A stretch of DNA of 64,000 nucleotides from Chitinophaga eiseniae (GTDB lineage: Bacteria > Bacteroidota > Bacteroidia > Chitinophagales > Chitinophagaceae): positions 2,094,336 to 2,158,335 of the forward strand of contig NZ_FUWZ01000001.1 in assembly GCF_900167135.1 (NCBI RefSeq), given 5' to 3'. Both the position numbers and the translations under genes were made by a program. Below, piece after piece: positions 1 to 9,741 of this stretch. A model generated the notes under the pieces. That model was not told the DNA's origin. It was given only the letters and a program-made list of their open reading frames with translations, and made no database searches. Each line of letters starts with the position of its first letter. Position 1 is the first letter of the stretch.

Positions 1-344
1 ACCGATGGCACCTGGCTGATGTCCGGGTTGGCGGCGTTATAGTCCTGGTTCAGCACGGTTATCTGTGAGAGGACCTGAGCGTCGGTGACGAGGTCCGGAT
101 TGTCCAGTACGATATGTACCACCACCGGAATAGTGACGTTTTGCGGCACGGCTTCGGTTTGCACCCGCATCATGCGGCGCTGCTGCCATAGCTGCATTTT
201 CTTTTCGTTGTTGTCGATCACTTGTTGCAGGGAAGGATGTTGAAGCACCCGTTGCCGCAGGGCAATGGCGGTGCCGCATTTGCGCTGGCCGGTGGCAGCC
301 ACGCTGTAAAGTAAGGTAAACAGGATAATAAGATAGTGGCGCAA
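1..344 (-). CDS. Secreted zinc metalloprotease, M43 (pappalysin-like) family, N-terminal part
   Basis: About 114 residues are visible; the gene runs off the left edge. The product starts with a hydrophobic signal-like stretch (LRHYLIILFTLLYSVAATGQ). Further on come IPVVVHIVL, SQITVLNQDYNA and an NPD, the order typical of the N-terminal part of Bacteroidota M43 peptidases just before the zinc-binding HExxH. That motif itself would lie outside the window, so catalysis cannot be checked. There is no in-frame ATG; the likeliest start is TTG at 344, so the first residues are uncertain. Such proteins are exported and often carry a type IX secretion tail. Confidence 0.65.
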   Translation of the reverse strand, partial: MRHYLIILFTLLYSVAATGQRKCGTAIALRQRVLQHPSLQQVIDNNEKKMQLWQQRRMMRVQTEAVPQNVTIPVVVHIVLDNPDLVTDAQVLSQITVLNQDYNAANPDISQVPS

Positions 345-449
345 AGATGGTTGTTATTAGAGATGAATCAGATGGTTTTTCTGGTTTTGATGATGGTGTA
401 ATATACGGAGCGGAACCGGAATTTTTTTACAGTGGGGGCGGCGGGGCAT

Positions 450-479
450 AAAAAAGCCCTTCCGTCTAACGGAAGGGCC
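450..479 (-). terminator. Rho-independent terminator of trxA
   Basis: A perfect 9-bp stem (456-464 with 470-478) and 5-nt loop are followed, on the minus strand, by six T residues. It lies about 30 bp past the trxA stop codon. Confidence 0.9.
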
Positions 480-507
480 TCTTCATCACTCAGTTTCGTT
501 TATATCA

Positions 508-825
508 TTACAGGTTGGCCTGTATTTTTTTCTCCAGAACAGATTTAGGTACTGCACCTACCTGTTTGTCAACTACCTGGCCATCTTTGATGAAAAGGAT
601 AGCAGGAATGCTGGTGATACCGTAGTCGATAGAGATCTGTGGGTTCACGTCTACGTTCACTTTACCGATGTTTACTTTACCGGCATAGTCTTTAGACAGT
701 TCCTCGATAACCGGACCGATAGCGCGGCAGGGACCGCACCATTCTGCCCAAAAATCAACTACAGTCAGTTTATCGGAATTCAGCACTTCCGTCTGAAAGT
801 TCGCGTCTGTGAATTCTAAAGCCAT
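508..825 (-). CDS. trxA: Thioredoxin
   Basis: This is a 105-residue thioredoxin, the usual length. The redox motif WCGPC has its cysteines at residues 30 and 33, preceded by VDFWAEW. The cis-proline region reads TSIPAIL and the FIKDG loop near the C terminus is intact. It reduces cytosolic protein disulfides and supplies electrons to enzymes such as ribonucleotide reductase. The gene is monocistronic, with a strong terminator just downstream. dnaE lies upstream on the same strand about 100 bp away. Confidence 0.97.
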   Translation of the reverse strand: MALEFTDANFQTEVLNSDKLTVVDFWAEWCGPCRAIGPVIEELSKDYAGKVNIGKVNVDVNPQISIDYGITSIPAILFIKDGQVVDKQVGAVPKSVLEKKIQANL

Positions 826-930
826 AAGATATTATAATTTAAAGGTGTTTATTAATGATTGTTTTTGATTGTTTACTGGTGTATTAGATCAAATCTTGAA
901 CCGAGTGCAAATTACTGCTTTTTTGACATC

Positions 931-3900
931 TTACTTATTGATAATCTCGATATACACATCGAGGTCCGGTTGTTTTCGCAGGAAATGCGCCAACTCGTCA
1001 TTCATCTCGATGTTCTTGTTGAAAGTATGCAGTTTCACCTGCATATTATCGTCTATATCCACGAGTTGCATGTGCAGGGTACTGCTGCCGGGGAAGCGGT
1101 TCACGTTTTCCACGAGGAAGTCGACCGTTTCCCGGTTCAGGTGTTTGGGGGAAGTAGCGAGAAACACTTGTTTGGTATGTGTTTTCTTCACTTCCTGTAG
1201 CAGCTGGATGCTGTTTACCTTGAACTCGTATTCGTTGTCATTAAAGCGTTTGGATTTAAACCCGCCGTTGATGAACAGGCAGAGGCCGGGCTTGAGGTAG
1301 GGGGCGAACCGGATGAAGTCTTCGCTCCACAGGGCAAATTCGAACTTACCGGAGTAGTCTTCGATGGTCATGATACCGAATTGCCGGTTGTTGCGGGAAA
1401 TCCTTTCCTGGGCGTTGGTCACGTACACCGCCAGGCGGAAGTTACGCTCGCGGGAGCGGCCGCCGCTGCTGCCGGGCGTGCTTATTTCTCCCTGATACTC
1501 AATGAGTTCCTGCACAGTGTTCATGTGATAGTGCTTCAACTCAAAACGATAGTCGTCCAGCGGGTGGCCGGAGATATAGATACCGGTGATGTCGCGTTCG
1601 TTGTTGAGTTTCATGATCAGCGGCCACGGGTCGCAGTTGGGTATTTTGGGCGGTTCCACGTCCGGCATTTCGGCGTCGCCGAAGAGGCTGCCGATGTTGG
1701 AAGAGCCTGCGGACACCTGCTGACCGAATTTCACGATTCTGTCGAGGCCGCTCATGGGTTCGTTTTCCGGCTTATGGAAATACTGTGCCCGGTGGAATTC
1801 CGGGAAGCAGTCGAAGGCGCCGGACATGATCAGGGCCTCCAGTGATTTTTTATTAACGGCGCGTTGGTTCACGCGTTTGATAAAGTCAAATACATTTTTG
1901 AAGGGGCCGTCTTTTTTCCTTTCTTCCAGGAGGTTTTCCACGGCTGCTTCGCCTACGCCTTTCAGGCCGCCGAGGCCGAAACGGATATGGCCTTTTTTGT
2001 TCACGGCAAAACCTTTCAGGGATTCGTTCACATCCGGCGGTAATACGTCGATGCCCATGCGTTTACATTCTTCCATGAAGAAGGTGATCTTCTCTATGTT
2101 GCTGGCGCAGTTCAGTACGGACGCCATGTATTCGGAAGGGTAGTGGGCTTTCAGGTAGGCGGTCTGGTAGGCCACGAAAGCGTAGCAGGTAGCGTGCGAT
2201 TTGTTGAACGCATAGGAGGCGAAGGCTTCCCAGTCGGTCCATACTTTTTCGCATACTTTCAGGTCATACCCGTGTGTGGAGCAGCCTTCCATGAACTGGG
2301 CCTTCATCTTGTTCAGTACCGCGATTTGTTTTTTACCCATCGCTTTACGGAGGATGTCGGCATCACCACGGGAGAAGTTGGCCAGTTTCTGGCTGAGCAA
2401 CATTACCTGTTCCTGGTATACGCAGATACCGTAGGTTTCCGCCAGGTGTTCCTCCATGTCCGGAAGGTCGAAGGTTACCGGCTCCAGGCCGTGTTTACGG
2501 CGGATGAAGGACGGGATGTACTCGAGCGGGCCCGGGCGGTACAGGGCGTTCATTGCGATGAGGTCATCGAAACGGTCCGGTTTCAGTTCACGGAGATATT
2601 TCTGCATACCGGGCGACTCGAACTGGAACGTGGCGTTGGTTTCGCCTTTCTGGTACAGTTCGTAGGTGAGGGCGTCGTCCAGCGGGATGTTGTCGATTTC
2701 AATTTCCACGCCGTGGTTCATGCGGATCAGTTCCAGTGCACCTTTGATGATGGTCAGGGTTTTCAGCCCCAAAAAGTCCATCTTGATAACACCGGCGGAT
2801 TCGATGATGCTGCCTTCAAACTGGGTGACCAGGAGGTCGGAGTCTTTGGCGGTGGACACGGGAATGAGGTCGTAGAGGTCCTGCGGTGCGATAATGATAC
2901 CGGCCGCGTGGATACCGGTGTTACGTACAGACCCTTCCAGTACGCAGGCTTCGCGGAGCACTTCGCCCTGGAGGTCTTCGCCTTTGATCAGTTCGCGCAG
3001 GCGTTTTACGTTTTCGATGTCTTCCCCGGCGAGGCCTTCTTTGTCGGCGAGGCTTTTTTCGCCATCCAGCGGCGCGTTGAAGATACGGTCCAGCTGGATG
3101 CCGGGTTTCTCCGGTACCAGTTTGGCCAGCGAGTTGGATTCCACCAGCGGCAGGTCCATTACGCGGGCTACGTCCTTGATACTCATTTTGGCGGCCATGG
3201 TACCGTAGGTGATGATTTGCGCTACCTGGTTACGGCCATATTTCTGTACAACGTAGTCGATTACTTTCTGACGGCCTTCATCGTCGAAGTCCGTATCAAT
3301 ATCGGGCATGCTCTTACGGTCCGGGTTGAGGAAACGTTCGAACAGCAGGTTGTATTTGATCGGGTCTATATTGGTGATGCCGATGCAGTAGGCCACGGCG
3401 GAGCCGGCGGCGGAACCACGGCCGGGGCCGATGAAAACGCCCAGGTCGCGTCCGGCTTTGATGAAGTCGGATACGATGAGGAAGTAACCGGCAAAACCCA
3501 TGTTTTCGATTACCTGCAACTCAAAGTTGATACGTTCTTCAATGTCGGCGGTCATTTCCCGGTACCGGGTGCGGGCTCCTTCGTAGGTGAGGTGCCGCAG
3601 GTACTGGTCCTGCGTCAGGAATTCTTTCGGGATGGGGAAGTTGGGCAGCAGGATATCGCGCTTCAGGTCCAGCAGCTGTATTTTGTCCACGATCTCGTTG
3701 GTATTGTCTATCGCCTGGGGGAGGTCGTGGAACAGCGCGGTCATTTCCTCCGTGGTCTTAAAATAGAACTGATCGTTATAGAAAGCGAAGCGGGTGTTTT
3801 TAGGCGCCGCTTCATCATCGGAAAATTCTTTATTGGTAGGGGTGCTTTTTTTCTCGCCGGTGTTGATACAGAGCAGGATATCGTGTGCGTTGGCATCTGC

Positions 3901-4572
3901 CTGGTCCACATAGTGGGAGTCGTTGGAGGCGATGATTTTCACGTTGTATTTGGCGGCGTATTTCAACAGCACATGGTTTACCTGGTCCTGCTCAGGGATG
4001 CCATGGCGTTGCATTTCCACGTAGAAGTCGTCCCCGAAAATGTCGAGCCACCATTTGAATTCCTTTTCGCCTTCCTCTTCTCCTTTGCGCAGGATGGTTT
4101 TGGGCACAGAGGCGCCAAGGCAGCAGGTAGTGGCGATCAGGCCTTTGTGGTATTGTAATATCAGCTCTTTGTCGATACGCGGATATTTACCGTAGAGCCC
4201 TTCCATATAGCCGAGGGAGCAGAGTTTGATCAGGTTGCGGTAACCTTCGTCATCTTTGGCCAGCAGCACCTGGTGATAACGGATATCTTTTTCTTCGCGT
4301 GTAAAAGCGCGTTTGTGGCGGTTTTCCACGAGGTAGAACTCACAGCCAACGATGGGTTTTACCTTGAGTCTTTTATCCTTGGGATCACCCGGGTTCAGTT
4401 TATTGTTATACGCTTCTGCCACAAACTGGAAGGCACCAAACATATTTCCATGATCGGTGATGGCCAGTGCCGGCTGATTGGAGGCCATGGCTTTTTTGTA
4501 CAGCGATTTGATATCAGCTGCACCATCCAGTAATGAAAATTGCGTGTGTACGTGTAAGTGGGAAAAGATCAT
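931..4572 (-). CDS. dnaE: DNA polymerase III subunit alpha
   Basis: The 1,213-residue protein is full length for the replicative polymerase of this phylum. An N-terminal PHP domain begins HLHVHTQFSLLDG (residues 5-17). The polymerase palm carries GPGRGSAAGS (382-391) and the catalytic acidic motif PDIDTDFDD (423-431). Finger and thumb regions follow, then a helix-hairpin-helix region and a C-terminal OB-like domain. It synthesises DNA in the holoenzyme, bound to the beta clamp. The start is the ATG at 4572, immediately before the conserved PHP motif. A 37-bp inverted repeat lies just upstream. Confidence 0.97.
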   Translation of the reverse strand: MIFSHLHVHTQFSLLDGAADIKSLYKKAMASNQPALAITDHGNMFGAFQFVAEAYNNKLNPGDPKDKRLKVKPIVGCEFYLVENRHKRAFTREEKDIRYHQVLLAKDDEGYRNLIKLCSLGYMEGLYGKYPRIDKELILQYHKGLIATTCCLGASVPKTILRKGEEEGEKEFKWWLDIFGDDFYVEMQRHGIPEQDQVNHVLLKYAAKYNVKIIASNDSHYVDQADANAHDILLCINTGEKKSTPTNKEFSDDEAAPKNTRFAFYNDQFYFKTTEEMTALFHDLPQAIDNTNEIVDKIQLLDLKRDILLPNFPIPKEFLTQDQYLRHLTYEGARTRYREMTADIEERINFELQVIENMGFAGYFLIVSDFIKAGRDLGVFIGPGRGSAAGSAVAYCIGITNIDPIKYNLLFERFLNPDRKSMPDIDTDFDDEGRQKVIDYVVQKYGRNQVAQIITYGTMAAKMSIKDVARVMDLPLVESNSLAKLVPEKPGIQLDRIFNAPLDGEKSLADKEGLAGEDIENVKRLRELIKGEDLQGEVLREACVLEGSVRNTGIHAAGIIIAPQDLYDLIPVSTAKDSDLLVTQFEGSIIESAGVIKMDFLGLKTLTIIKGALELIRMNHGVEIEIDNIPLDDALTYELYQKGETNATFQFESPGMQKYLRELKPDRFDDLIAMNALYRPGPLEYIPSFIRRKHGLEPVTFDLPDMEEHLAETYGICVYQEQVMLLSQKLANFSRGDADILRKAMGKKQIAVLNKMKAQFMEGCSTHGYDLKVCEKVWTDWEAFASYAFNKSHATCYAFVAYQTAYLKAHYPSEYMASVLNCASNIEKITFFMEECKRMGIDVLPPDVNESLKGFAVNKKGHIRFGLGGLKGVGEAAVENLLEERKKDGPFKNVFDFIKRVNQRAVNKKSLEALIMSGAFDCFPEFHRAQYFHKPENEPMSGLDRIVKFGQQVSAGSSNIGSLFGDAEMPDVEPPKIPNCDPWPLIMKLNNERDITGIYISGHPLDDYRFELKHYHMNTVQELIEYQGEISTPGSSGGRSRERNFRLAVYVTNAQERISRNNRQFGIMTIEDYSGKFEFALWSEDFIRFAPYLKPGLCLFINGGFKSKRFNDNEYEFKVNSIQLLQEVKKTHTKQVFLATSPKHLNRETVDFLVENVNRFPGSSTLHMQLVDIDDNMQVKLHTFNKNIEMNDELAHFLRKQPDLDVYIEIINK

Positions 4573-4605
4573 CGCTAAGCTGTTTCGTCAGGCGTCAAAA
4601 GTACG

Positions 4606-4733
4606 ACAGAAATTACGAATTACGAATTACGAATTACGAATTGAGGGTTGTTTTTTGGAGCAGTTAATAACGAACCGCTTTTATAAAACAGCTACCAATT
4701 CGTAATTCGTAATTCGTAATTCGTAATTTCTGT
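4606..4733. repeat. Perfect 37-bp inverted repeat made of 7-bp tandem units
   Basis: The left arm (4606-4642) and right arm (4697-4733) are exact reverse complements over 37 bp. Each arm contains four tandem copies of a 7-bp unit, ATTACGA on the left and TCGTAAT on the right. The 54-bp loop is AT-rich. The repeat sits between the divergent dnaE and NlpC/P60 genes, within 40 bp of both starts. It would form a very long cruciform or RNA hairpin. Confidence 0.95.
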
Positions 4734-4768
4734 AGTATTTTAGCGCAAAATTTTTTTAACCAGACACT

Positions 4769-5431
4769 ATGATGCGTATCAAGGGACATTTATGGATGAA
4801 ATTATCGGTTTGTGCAATGGTATTGGGTTCCTGTTCTACCATCAAAAGTACTGCCAGGCGTGATCATACGCCGACGGTGTCTGAGCCCCGCCGCATTACT
4901 TTCATCGATCATATCAATACCCCGTCCCGCGGGCGTGGTGGCTCCGGCGGGACCAAAAGTGTGGGCATTGGTAAAAATATTACTTATGCCAGCGCCAACC
5001 TGGAGAACGCACAGAGCTGGCAGTTCAAGTATGCGCAGCTGCTGGACGTGCCGGTAGAGAATGTGCTGAATTTCAGCTTGTATAATTTTATAGAAGAATG
5101 GTGGGGCACGCCTTACCGGCTGGGTGGCAAAAGCCGCGACGGCATTGACTGTTCCGGTTTTGTGAATACACTGGTAAGCTCGGTGTTCCAGTTTGCGCTG
5201 ACCGGCAATTCAGCGGAATTATACAGCAAGGTAAGGCAGCATCTGAAAGGTCGTGACCTGAGAGAGGGCGATTTGGTGTTCTTCAAAATTCATCACAAGC
5301 GTATCTCCCATGTGGGCGTCTATCTCGATAATGACAAATTTGTGCATGCTTCCACCAGCAGCGGCGTTATGATCAGCGATCTGAATGAGCCGTACTGGAA
5401 GCGGTATTTCGTTGGTGGCGGGCGTCTCTAA
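4769..5431 (+). CDS. NlpC/P60-family lipoprotein, C40 peptidase
   Basis: The 220-residue protein has an N-terminal lipoprotein signal with lipobox LGSC (predicted lipidated Cys22). A C-terminal NlpC/P60 domain runs from about residue 105. Its catalytic Cys128 is in GIDCSGF, with the candidate His181 in ISHVGVY and His193 in FVHAS. Members cleave peptide stems of peptidoglycan, so this is probably a cell-wall endopeptidase anchored in the outer membrane or periplasm. Residues 25-75 look like a disordered linker. It is convergent with the flippase gene, overlapping it by 4 bp at the stop codons. Confidence 0.9.
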   Translation: MMRIKGHLWMKLSVCAMVLGSCSTIKSTARRDHTPTVSEPRRITFIDHINTPSRGRGGSGGTKSVGIGKNITYASANLENAQSWQFKYAQLLDVPVENVLNFSLYNFIEEWWGTPYRLGGKSRDGIDCSGFVNTLVSSVFQFALTGNSAELYSKVRQHLKGRDLREGDLVFFKIHHKRISHVGVYLDNDKFVHASTSSGVMISDLNEPYWKRYFVGGGRL

Positions 5432-6918
5432 TAGCGCAGCCCTATCTTCCCTTTCACAATTTCCCAGGCATTGTTGACATCTTCCGACAACCGCGTGCCG
5501 ATCACGGCGGCGCCGAACAGTCCCATGAAAAGGAAGGAGCGCACGATGGTGTCTACATACATGTTCAACATAAACGGCAGCAGTTGCACCAGCAATACGC
5601 CGCCTACACCCAGCAGCAGCGCGTACAGCGTTTTGAGGCTCAGGGGCTGCATGCCGAAACGGACCCAGATGAAGAGATAACGCGCGAGATTGAAGATAGC
5701 GACGGTGATGAGGTCTGCATAAGCTGCACCAATGGTGCCGATGCGCTTTTGCAGATATAAGTTGAAGAAAAAGGAGATAAATACGACTACGATAGAGCTG
5801 ACGAAATCAAAGCGCCAGTAGTTGGACGTTTGTATGATCTGGTTGTTGATACCGGTGATAAGATCTATCATTTTCGCCAGTCCAAGGATAAAGATGATGT
5901 GCACGATCATGTCCCAGCCGGGGCCCAGGTACAGTACCAGGTTGTGGACTGACAGCCAGATGGCGCCGAAAATGCCGACGCCGGCGATGGACAGGGTGAT
6001 GGAGCTTTTGGTATACAGTTCCTGTATTTTGGCCATGTCCCTGTTTTTCCAGGCAGAGGCCAGGATGGGCGTGGTGATGGCGTACATGCTGCGTTGCGGC
6101 ACTTCCATGAAACTGATCACAAAGGTGGCGTAGGAAAACAGGCCGGCGTGTTCCAGGCCGCTGATGCTGCTGATGATGAGGATGTCATTGGTTTTCCGGA
6201 GCAGGGTGAACACATTGGAAGAGAACACATAGCTGCTGAAGATGAACATGCGTTTTCCCAGCCGGCGGGTAACGTTGCTGATGCCGCCGCTGCTGAGCTT
6301 CAGCTGGCCCGTGCGCCAGAGGATCACCAGCAGGGCAATGGAAGCTACCGCGTAGGGCAGGCTGAACACACTAATATATTGGGTGAAGCTGATATGGGCG
6401 AAAGCGAATACCAGCAGCATCAGGGTAGAGATAATGCGGATGCCGCCTTCTTTGAGGAAATTGGACGTAACGGTTTTATGGAGGCCCCAGGCGAAACCTT
6501 CCAGCATGTTAAAAGCCAGGATGAAGAAGGTGAGTGGGTAAATGGCGGAAAAATAGGTAATAAAGAGCGGCGAGTTGCCGCTGAACTTGCGGATGATGAG
6601 CCCTTTGAAGACAATGGAGAAGAGGATAAACAGCGCAAATCCTATCAACGACACGATCAGGGTAAGTTTGGGCAGGTCGTTTTTCTCCGGTTTGAGGTAG
6701 TCGTGGTAGAAGGGGAAGAACTTATTAATCACCGGCACGGCACCCAGGGAGGCCACCGTGGCAAGGAGGGTGCTCACATCGATCAGTACGCGGGTAAGGC
6801 CGATTTCCTCTTTGGAGAAGATTTTCGGCATCAGCATGATCAGGTTGACTGCGCCGAAGGCAAACCCTATGTAGATGAATATGGATGAATAAAAGCTCTG
6901 TTTTCGGATGATGCCCAT
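5428..6918 (-). CDS. Polysaccharide flippase (MATE/MOP superfamily, Wzx-like)
   Basis: The protein has about 496 residues and is almost entirely hydrophobic, with roughly 12-14 predicted membrane segments and short charged loops. This is the pattern of polysaccharide-biosynthesis flippases of the MOP superfamily. Such proteins move lipid-linked oligosaccharide units across the inner membrane. I chose the ATG at 6918 (MGIIRKQSFYSS) because the upstream in-frame residues do not resemble the start of the family and the first helix begins shortly afterwards. It is divergent from the glycosyltransferase cluster at 7,106, which fits a role in the same surface glycan pathway. Confidence 0.85.
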   Translation of the reverse strand: MGIIRKQSFYSSIFIYIGFAFGAVNLIMLMPKIFSKEEIGLTRVLIDVSTLLATVASLGAVPVINKFFPFYHDYLKPEKNDLPKLTLIVSLIGFALFILFSIVFKGLIIRKFSGNSPLFITYFSAIYPLTFFILAFNMLEGFAWGLHKTVTSNFLKEGGIRIISTLMLLVFAFAHISFTQYISVFSLPYAVASIALLVILWRTGQLKLSSGGISNVTRRLGKRMFIFSSYVFSSNVFTLLRKTNDILIISSISGLEHAGLFSYATFVISFMEVPQRSMYAITTPILASAWKNRDMAKIQELYTKSSITLSIAGVGIFGAIWLSVHNLVLYLGPGWDMIVHIIFILGLAKMIDLITGINNQIIQTSNYWRFDFVSSIVVVFISFFFNLYLQKRIGTIGAAYADLITVAIFNLARYLFIWVRFGMQPLSLKTLYALLLGVGGVLLVQLLPFMLNMYVDTIVRSFLFMGLFGAAVIGTRLSEDVNNAWEIVKGKIGLRY

Positions 6919-7105
6919 TGCCTGTTTTATGAAGCGCAAATATAGAAAGAATCTTCCAGCGGGGCGGTTTGTGTTAGGAATTGTGTATGAAAGCACAACA
7001 AGTAAGTAATTTTTTTTATGGTTTTTGCAGATCTCCCAATAATGAATTTATTTTGTAAGGTACTAATAGTGCCGGCGCTGTCGGCAGTATTATAATCATT
7101 AGCGT

Positions 7106-8014
7106 ATGTCTACATTAGCACCGATTATTTTTTTCGCCTATAAGCGGCCGGAGATTACCAGGAAAGCCCTGGAGAGCCTGGCGCTCAATCCGGAAGCAGG
7201 GGAGAGTGAGTTGTATGTATTTGCGGACGGGCCAAAAGAAGGTGCAACCGAAGAGACATTGCAGCAGATTGCCGCTACCCGGCAGGTGATCCGCAGCCGC
7301 AACTGGTGCGGCACCGTACACATTGCGGAGCGGGTACAAAACTATGGCCTGGCCCAATCAGTGATCACCGGTGTGACGGAAGTCATTGAGAAACATGGCA
7401 AAGCGATTGTGGTAGAAGACGACCTGGTATTGTCGCCCTACTTTCTCAAATATATGAACGAGGGGCTGGACCTGTATGAAGATGAGCCACAGGTGGCTTC
7501 TATTCACGGGTATGTGTACCCGTTGGGGGAGAAAATGCCGGAGACCTTTTTTATACGGGGGGCCGACTGCTGGGGATGGGCTACCTGGGCCCGTGCCTGG
7601 AAACAGTTTGAGCCGAACGGGCAGAAACTGTATGATGCCATCCGCCTGAAAGGTGAAGGAAGGGCGTTCGACTTTAATGATACCTATAGTTACATGAAAA
7701 TGTTGCGTAAGCAGATCGGCGGCCAGAACGACTCCTGGGCTATCCGCTGGTATGCGTCCGCTTTTTTGAAGAATATGCTGACTTTGTACCCGTCCCGCTC
7801 ACTGGTACAGAACATTGGCGGTGATGAATCGGCCACACACATGGATGAGGCTGATACGGGGAATTTTGAAGTGGAGCTGTCCCCCTCGCCGGTAATATTA
7901 CAGAAATTACCTATGGAGGCCAGTGTACAAGGCACAGCCGCCTTTGAGACCTATTTCAGATCCATCAAACCGGGCTTCGTTCAACGGCTGAAGCGGTTTA
8001 TCAAAAAGCGGTAG
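7106..8014 (+). CDS. Glycosyltransferase (GT-A fold)
   Basis: The 302-residue protein starts with an early beta strand and helix (APIIFFAYKRPEITRKALES) and has the acidic metal/nucleotide-sugar site VVEDD near residue 110. An acceptor-side region contains DCWGWATWARAW. The layout resembles family 2-like and GnT-I-like GT-A enzymes often found in O-antigen or capsule loci. The sugar transferred cannot be read from the sequence. It heads a same-strand run of six genes ending at 11,976, all consistent with surface glycan assembly. Confidence 0.8.
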   Translation: MSTLAPIIFFAYKRPEITRKALESLALNPEAGESELYVFADGPKEGATEETLQQIAATRQVIRSRNWCGTVHIAERVQNYGLAQSVITGVTEVIEKHGKAIVVEDDLVLSPYFLKYMNEGLDLYEDEPQVASIHGYVYPLGEKMPETFFIRGADCWGWATWARAWKQFEPNGQKLYDAIRLKGEGRAFDFNDTYSYMKMLRKQIGGQNDSWAIRWYASAFLKNMLTLYPSRSLVQNIGGDESATHMDEADTGNFEVELSPSPVILQKLPMEASVQGTAAFETYFRSIKPGFVQRLKRFIKKR

Positions 8015-8019
8015 CCGCA

Positions 8020-8041
8020 GCCCGGGGCCTCAGCCCCGGGC
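8020..8041 (+). repeat. GC-rich hairpin between glycosyltransferase and methyltransferase genes
   Basis: A perfect 9-bp stem, GCCCGGGGC with GCCCCGGGC, has a CTCA loop and starts a few bases after the 8,014 stop. There is no T tract after it, so it may act as an mRNA-stability or partial-attenuation element rather than a true terminator. Confidence 0.6.
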
Positions 8042-8076
8042 GTGCAAAATGGTCCGACGCTCAAAACACCATATAC

Positions 8077-8721
8077 ATGCGCAATGACAACCGGAATTAT
8101 GACTATTCGGGGATTCCAGCCAACAGAAGACCGGAATACAGTAAAATCATCAGTTTACTGGAGACAGGAAGCAAAGTACTGGACCTGGGCTGTGGCAACG
8201 GCTTGCTGATAGAGGCCATGCAACAGGAAAAACAATGTCAGTGCAAAGGCATGGAGCTTTCCGGGTCCGGCGTGGAGATCTGCCGGCAGAAAGGCCTGGA
8301 CGTGATCACAGGGCGTATTGACGAGACATTGCCTTACGGCGACAATGAATTTGACGTGGCGGTGTGCAATGTGACTATCCAGATGGTGATGTACCCGGAG
8401 AAATTGTTGGCCGAAATGAAACGGGTTTCCCGTTATCAGATCGTCTCATTTCCTAACTTTGCGTATTTTATGAACCGCATTGACATGCTTCTGCATGGGA
8501 GAATGCCCCGGCGGATGCTGTTTGGCTACCGGTGGTATAATACCGGCCATATCCACCAGTTGTCTGTCAGGGACTATCATGAGCTGTTGCAGGCGGTAGG
8601 CGGATTACAAATGAAACGGAAGCTGTACGTGTCGGCCGGCTTTAAGCCGATCGACCTCCTGGGCGGCCTGTTTCCCGGATGGTTCCGCAAAACCGTCATC
8701 CTGGAAACGGTGAAGGCATAA
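8077..8721 (+). CDS. Class I SAM-dependent methyltransferase (MetW-like)
   Basis: The 214-residue protein has the SAM-binding glycine loop VLDLGCGNG at residues 34-42. Post-motif I MELSGSGVEICRQKGLDV and the DNEFDVAVCN strand follow. The spacing resembles MetW-type proteins. Placement between glycosyltransferases suggests it methylates a glycan intermediate or terminal sugar, but this is inference from context; homologues also occur outside sugar loci. It lies 10 bp before the next gene, consistent with co-transcription. Confidence 0.8.
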   Translation: MRNDNRNYDYSGIPANRRPEYSKIISLLETGSKVLDLGCGNGLLIEAMQQEKQCQCKGMELSGSGVEICRQKGLDVITGRIDETLPYGDNEFDVAVCNVTIQMVMYPEKLLAEMKRVSRYQIVSFPNFAYFMNRIDMLLHGRMPRRMLFGYRWYNTGHIHQLSVRDYHELLQAVGGLQMKRKLYVSAGFKPIDLLGGLFPGWFRKTVILETVKA

Positions 8722-8730
8722 AACCTGATT

Positions 8731-9732
8731 ATGAACGAAAGAGATACTACATTATATTATTGTACGCTGTTTGACAGTAATTATTTGTCCCGTGGGCTGG
8801 CCATGTACACTTCGCTGGCGGCCGTGTGCTCAGATTTTCACCTGTATGTTTTTGCTTTCGACGACAAATGCCTGTCCGTATTACGGAAGATGGCGCTGCC
8901 ACACCTGACCGTGATCTCACTGGCGGAATTTGAAGACCCGGAGCTGCTGAAGGTGAAACCAACCCGTAACCGGGCGGAATACTGCTGGACCTGTAGCTCT
9001 TCCACCATTCTTTACTGCATTCAGCAGTTTCAGCTGCCACATTGTACCTATATCGATGCGGACCTGTATTTTTACAACGATCCCCGCGTGCTGATGGAGG
9101 AAATGGGCAACCACTCCGTGCTGATCACCGAGCACCGGTATACGCCGCAATACGACAAAAGCAGGTTAAGCGGCAAATACTGCGTGCAGTACATCACTTT
9201 CCGCAACAACCGCTGGGGCATGGAAGCTTTACAGTGGTGGCGCAATGCGTGCCTCGACTGGTGCTACGACCGCCACGAAGATGGTAAGTTCGGCGACCAG
9301 AAATACCTGGACGACTGGACTACCCGCTTTATGAACGTATGGGTGATGGAGAACCCGGGCGGCGGCCTGGCGCTGTGGAATATCCAGCAATACGACGTGT
9401 TTAAAAACGGCGAAAAGTTACGTTGCCGCGAAATCAGTACCGGTAAAGAGTTTGACCCGATATTTTATCATTTCCATTACCTGAAGTATTTTACCGATAA
9501 TACCATAGAACTGGGCAGACGTATCATCACGCCGGCCGTTAAAAAACTGTTCTATGAACCGTATATCGTGGAACTGGAAAAAAGCAAACGGCAGATACAG
9601 GCGACAGACCCGTCTTTCGATCCACATGGCGCAAGACCCAGGCCGGCCGGACTGAAAGCCACGCTGGTGACCATCTGGCGCAAACTGAGAAATGTTTATC
9701 ATATATATCCCCTGAAGGAATCCGGGATTTAA
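8731..9732 (+). CDS. Glycosyltransferase, GT8-like
   Basis: This 333-residue protein begins TLYYCTLFDSNYLSRGLAMYTSL, a usual N-terminal pattern of retaining GT-A enzymes acting on nucleotide sugars. The metal-binding DxD is in CTYIDADLYFY near residue 110. A C-terminal part with HFHYLKYF may complete the metal site, as the late histidine does in GT8 enzymes. The donor and acceptor are unknown. It lies between the methyltransferase and fdtA genes with gaps of only 9 bp on both sides. Confidence 0.75.
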   Translation: MNERDTTLYYCTLFDSNYLSRGLAMYTSLAAVCSDFHLYVFAFDDKCLSVLRKMALPHLTVISLAEFEDPELLKVKPTRNRAEYCWTCSSSTILYCIQQFQLPHCTYIDADLYFYNDPRVLMEEMGNHSVLITEHRYTPQYDKSRLSGKYCVQYITFRNNRWGMEALQWWRNACLDWCYDRHEDGKFGDQKYLDDWTTRFMNVWVMENPGGGLALWNIQQYDVFKNGEKLRCREISTGKEFDPIFYHFHYLKYFTDNTIELGRRIITPAVKKLFYEPYIVELEKSKRQIQATDPSFDPHGARPRPAGLKATLVTIWRKLRNVYHIYPLKESGI

Positions 9733-9741
9733 ATACAACGT

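Noticed and set aside
2143..4158. A 671-codon open frame opposite dnaE
   Set aside because: It lies wholly within the dnaE coding sequence, shows no family motif, and results from GC-skewed codon use on the other strand.
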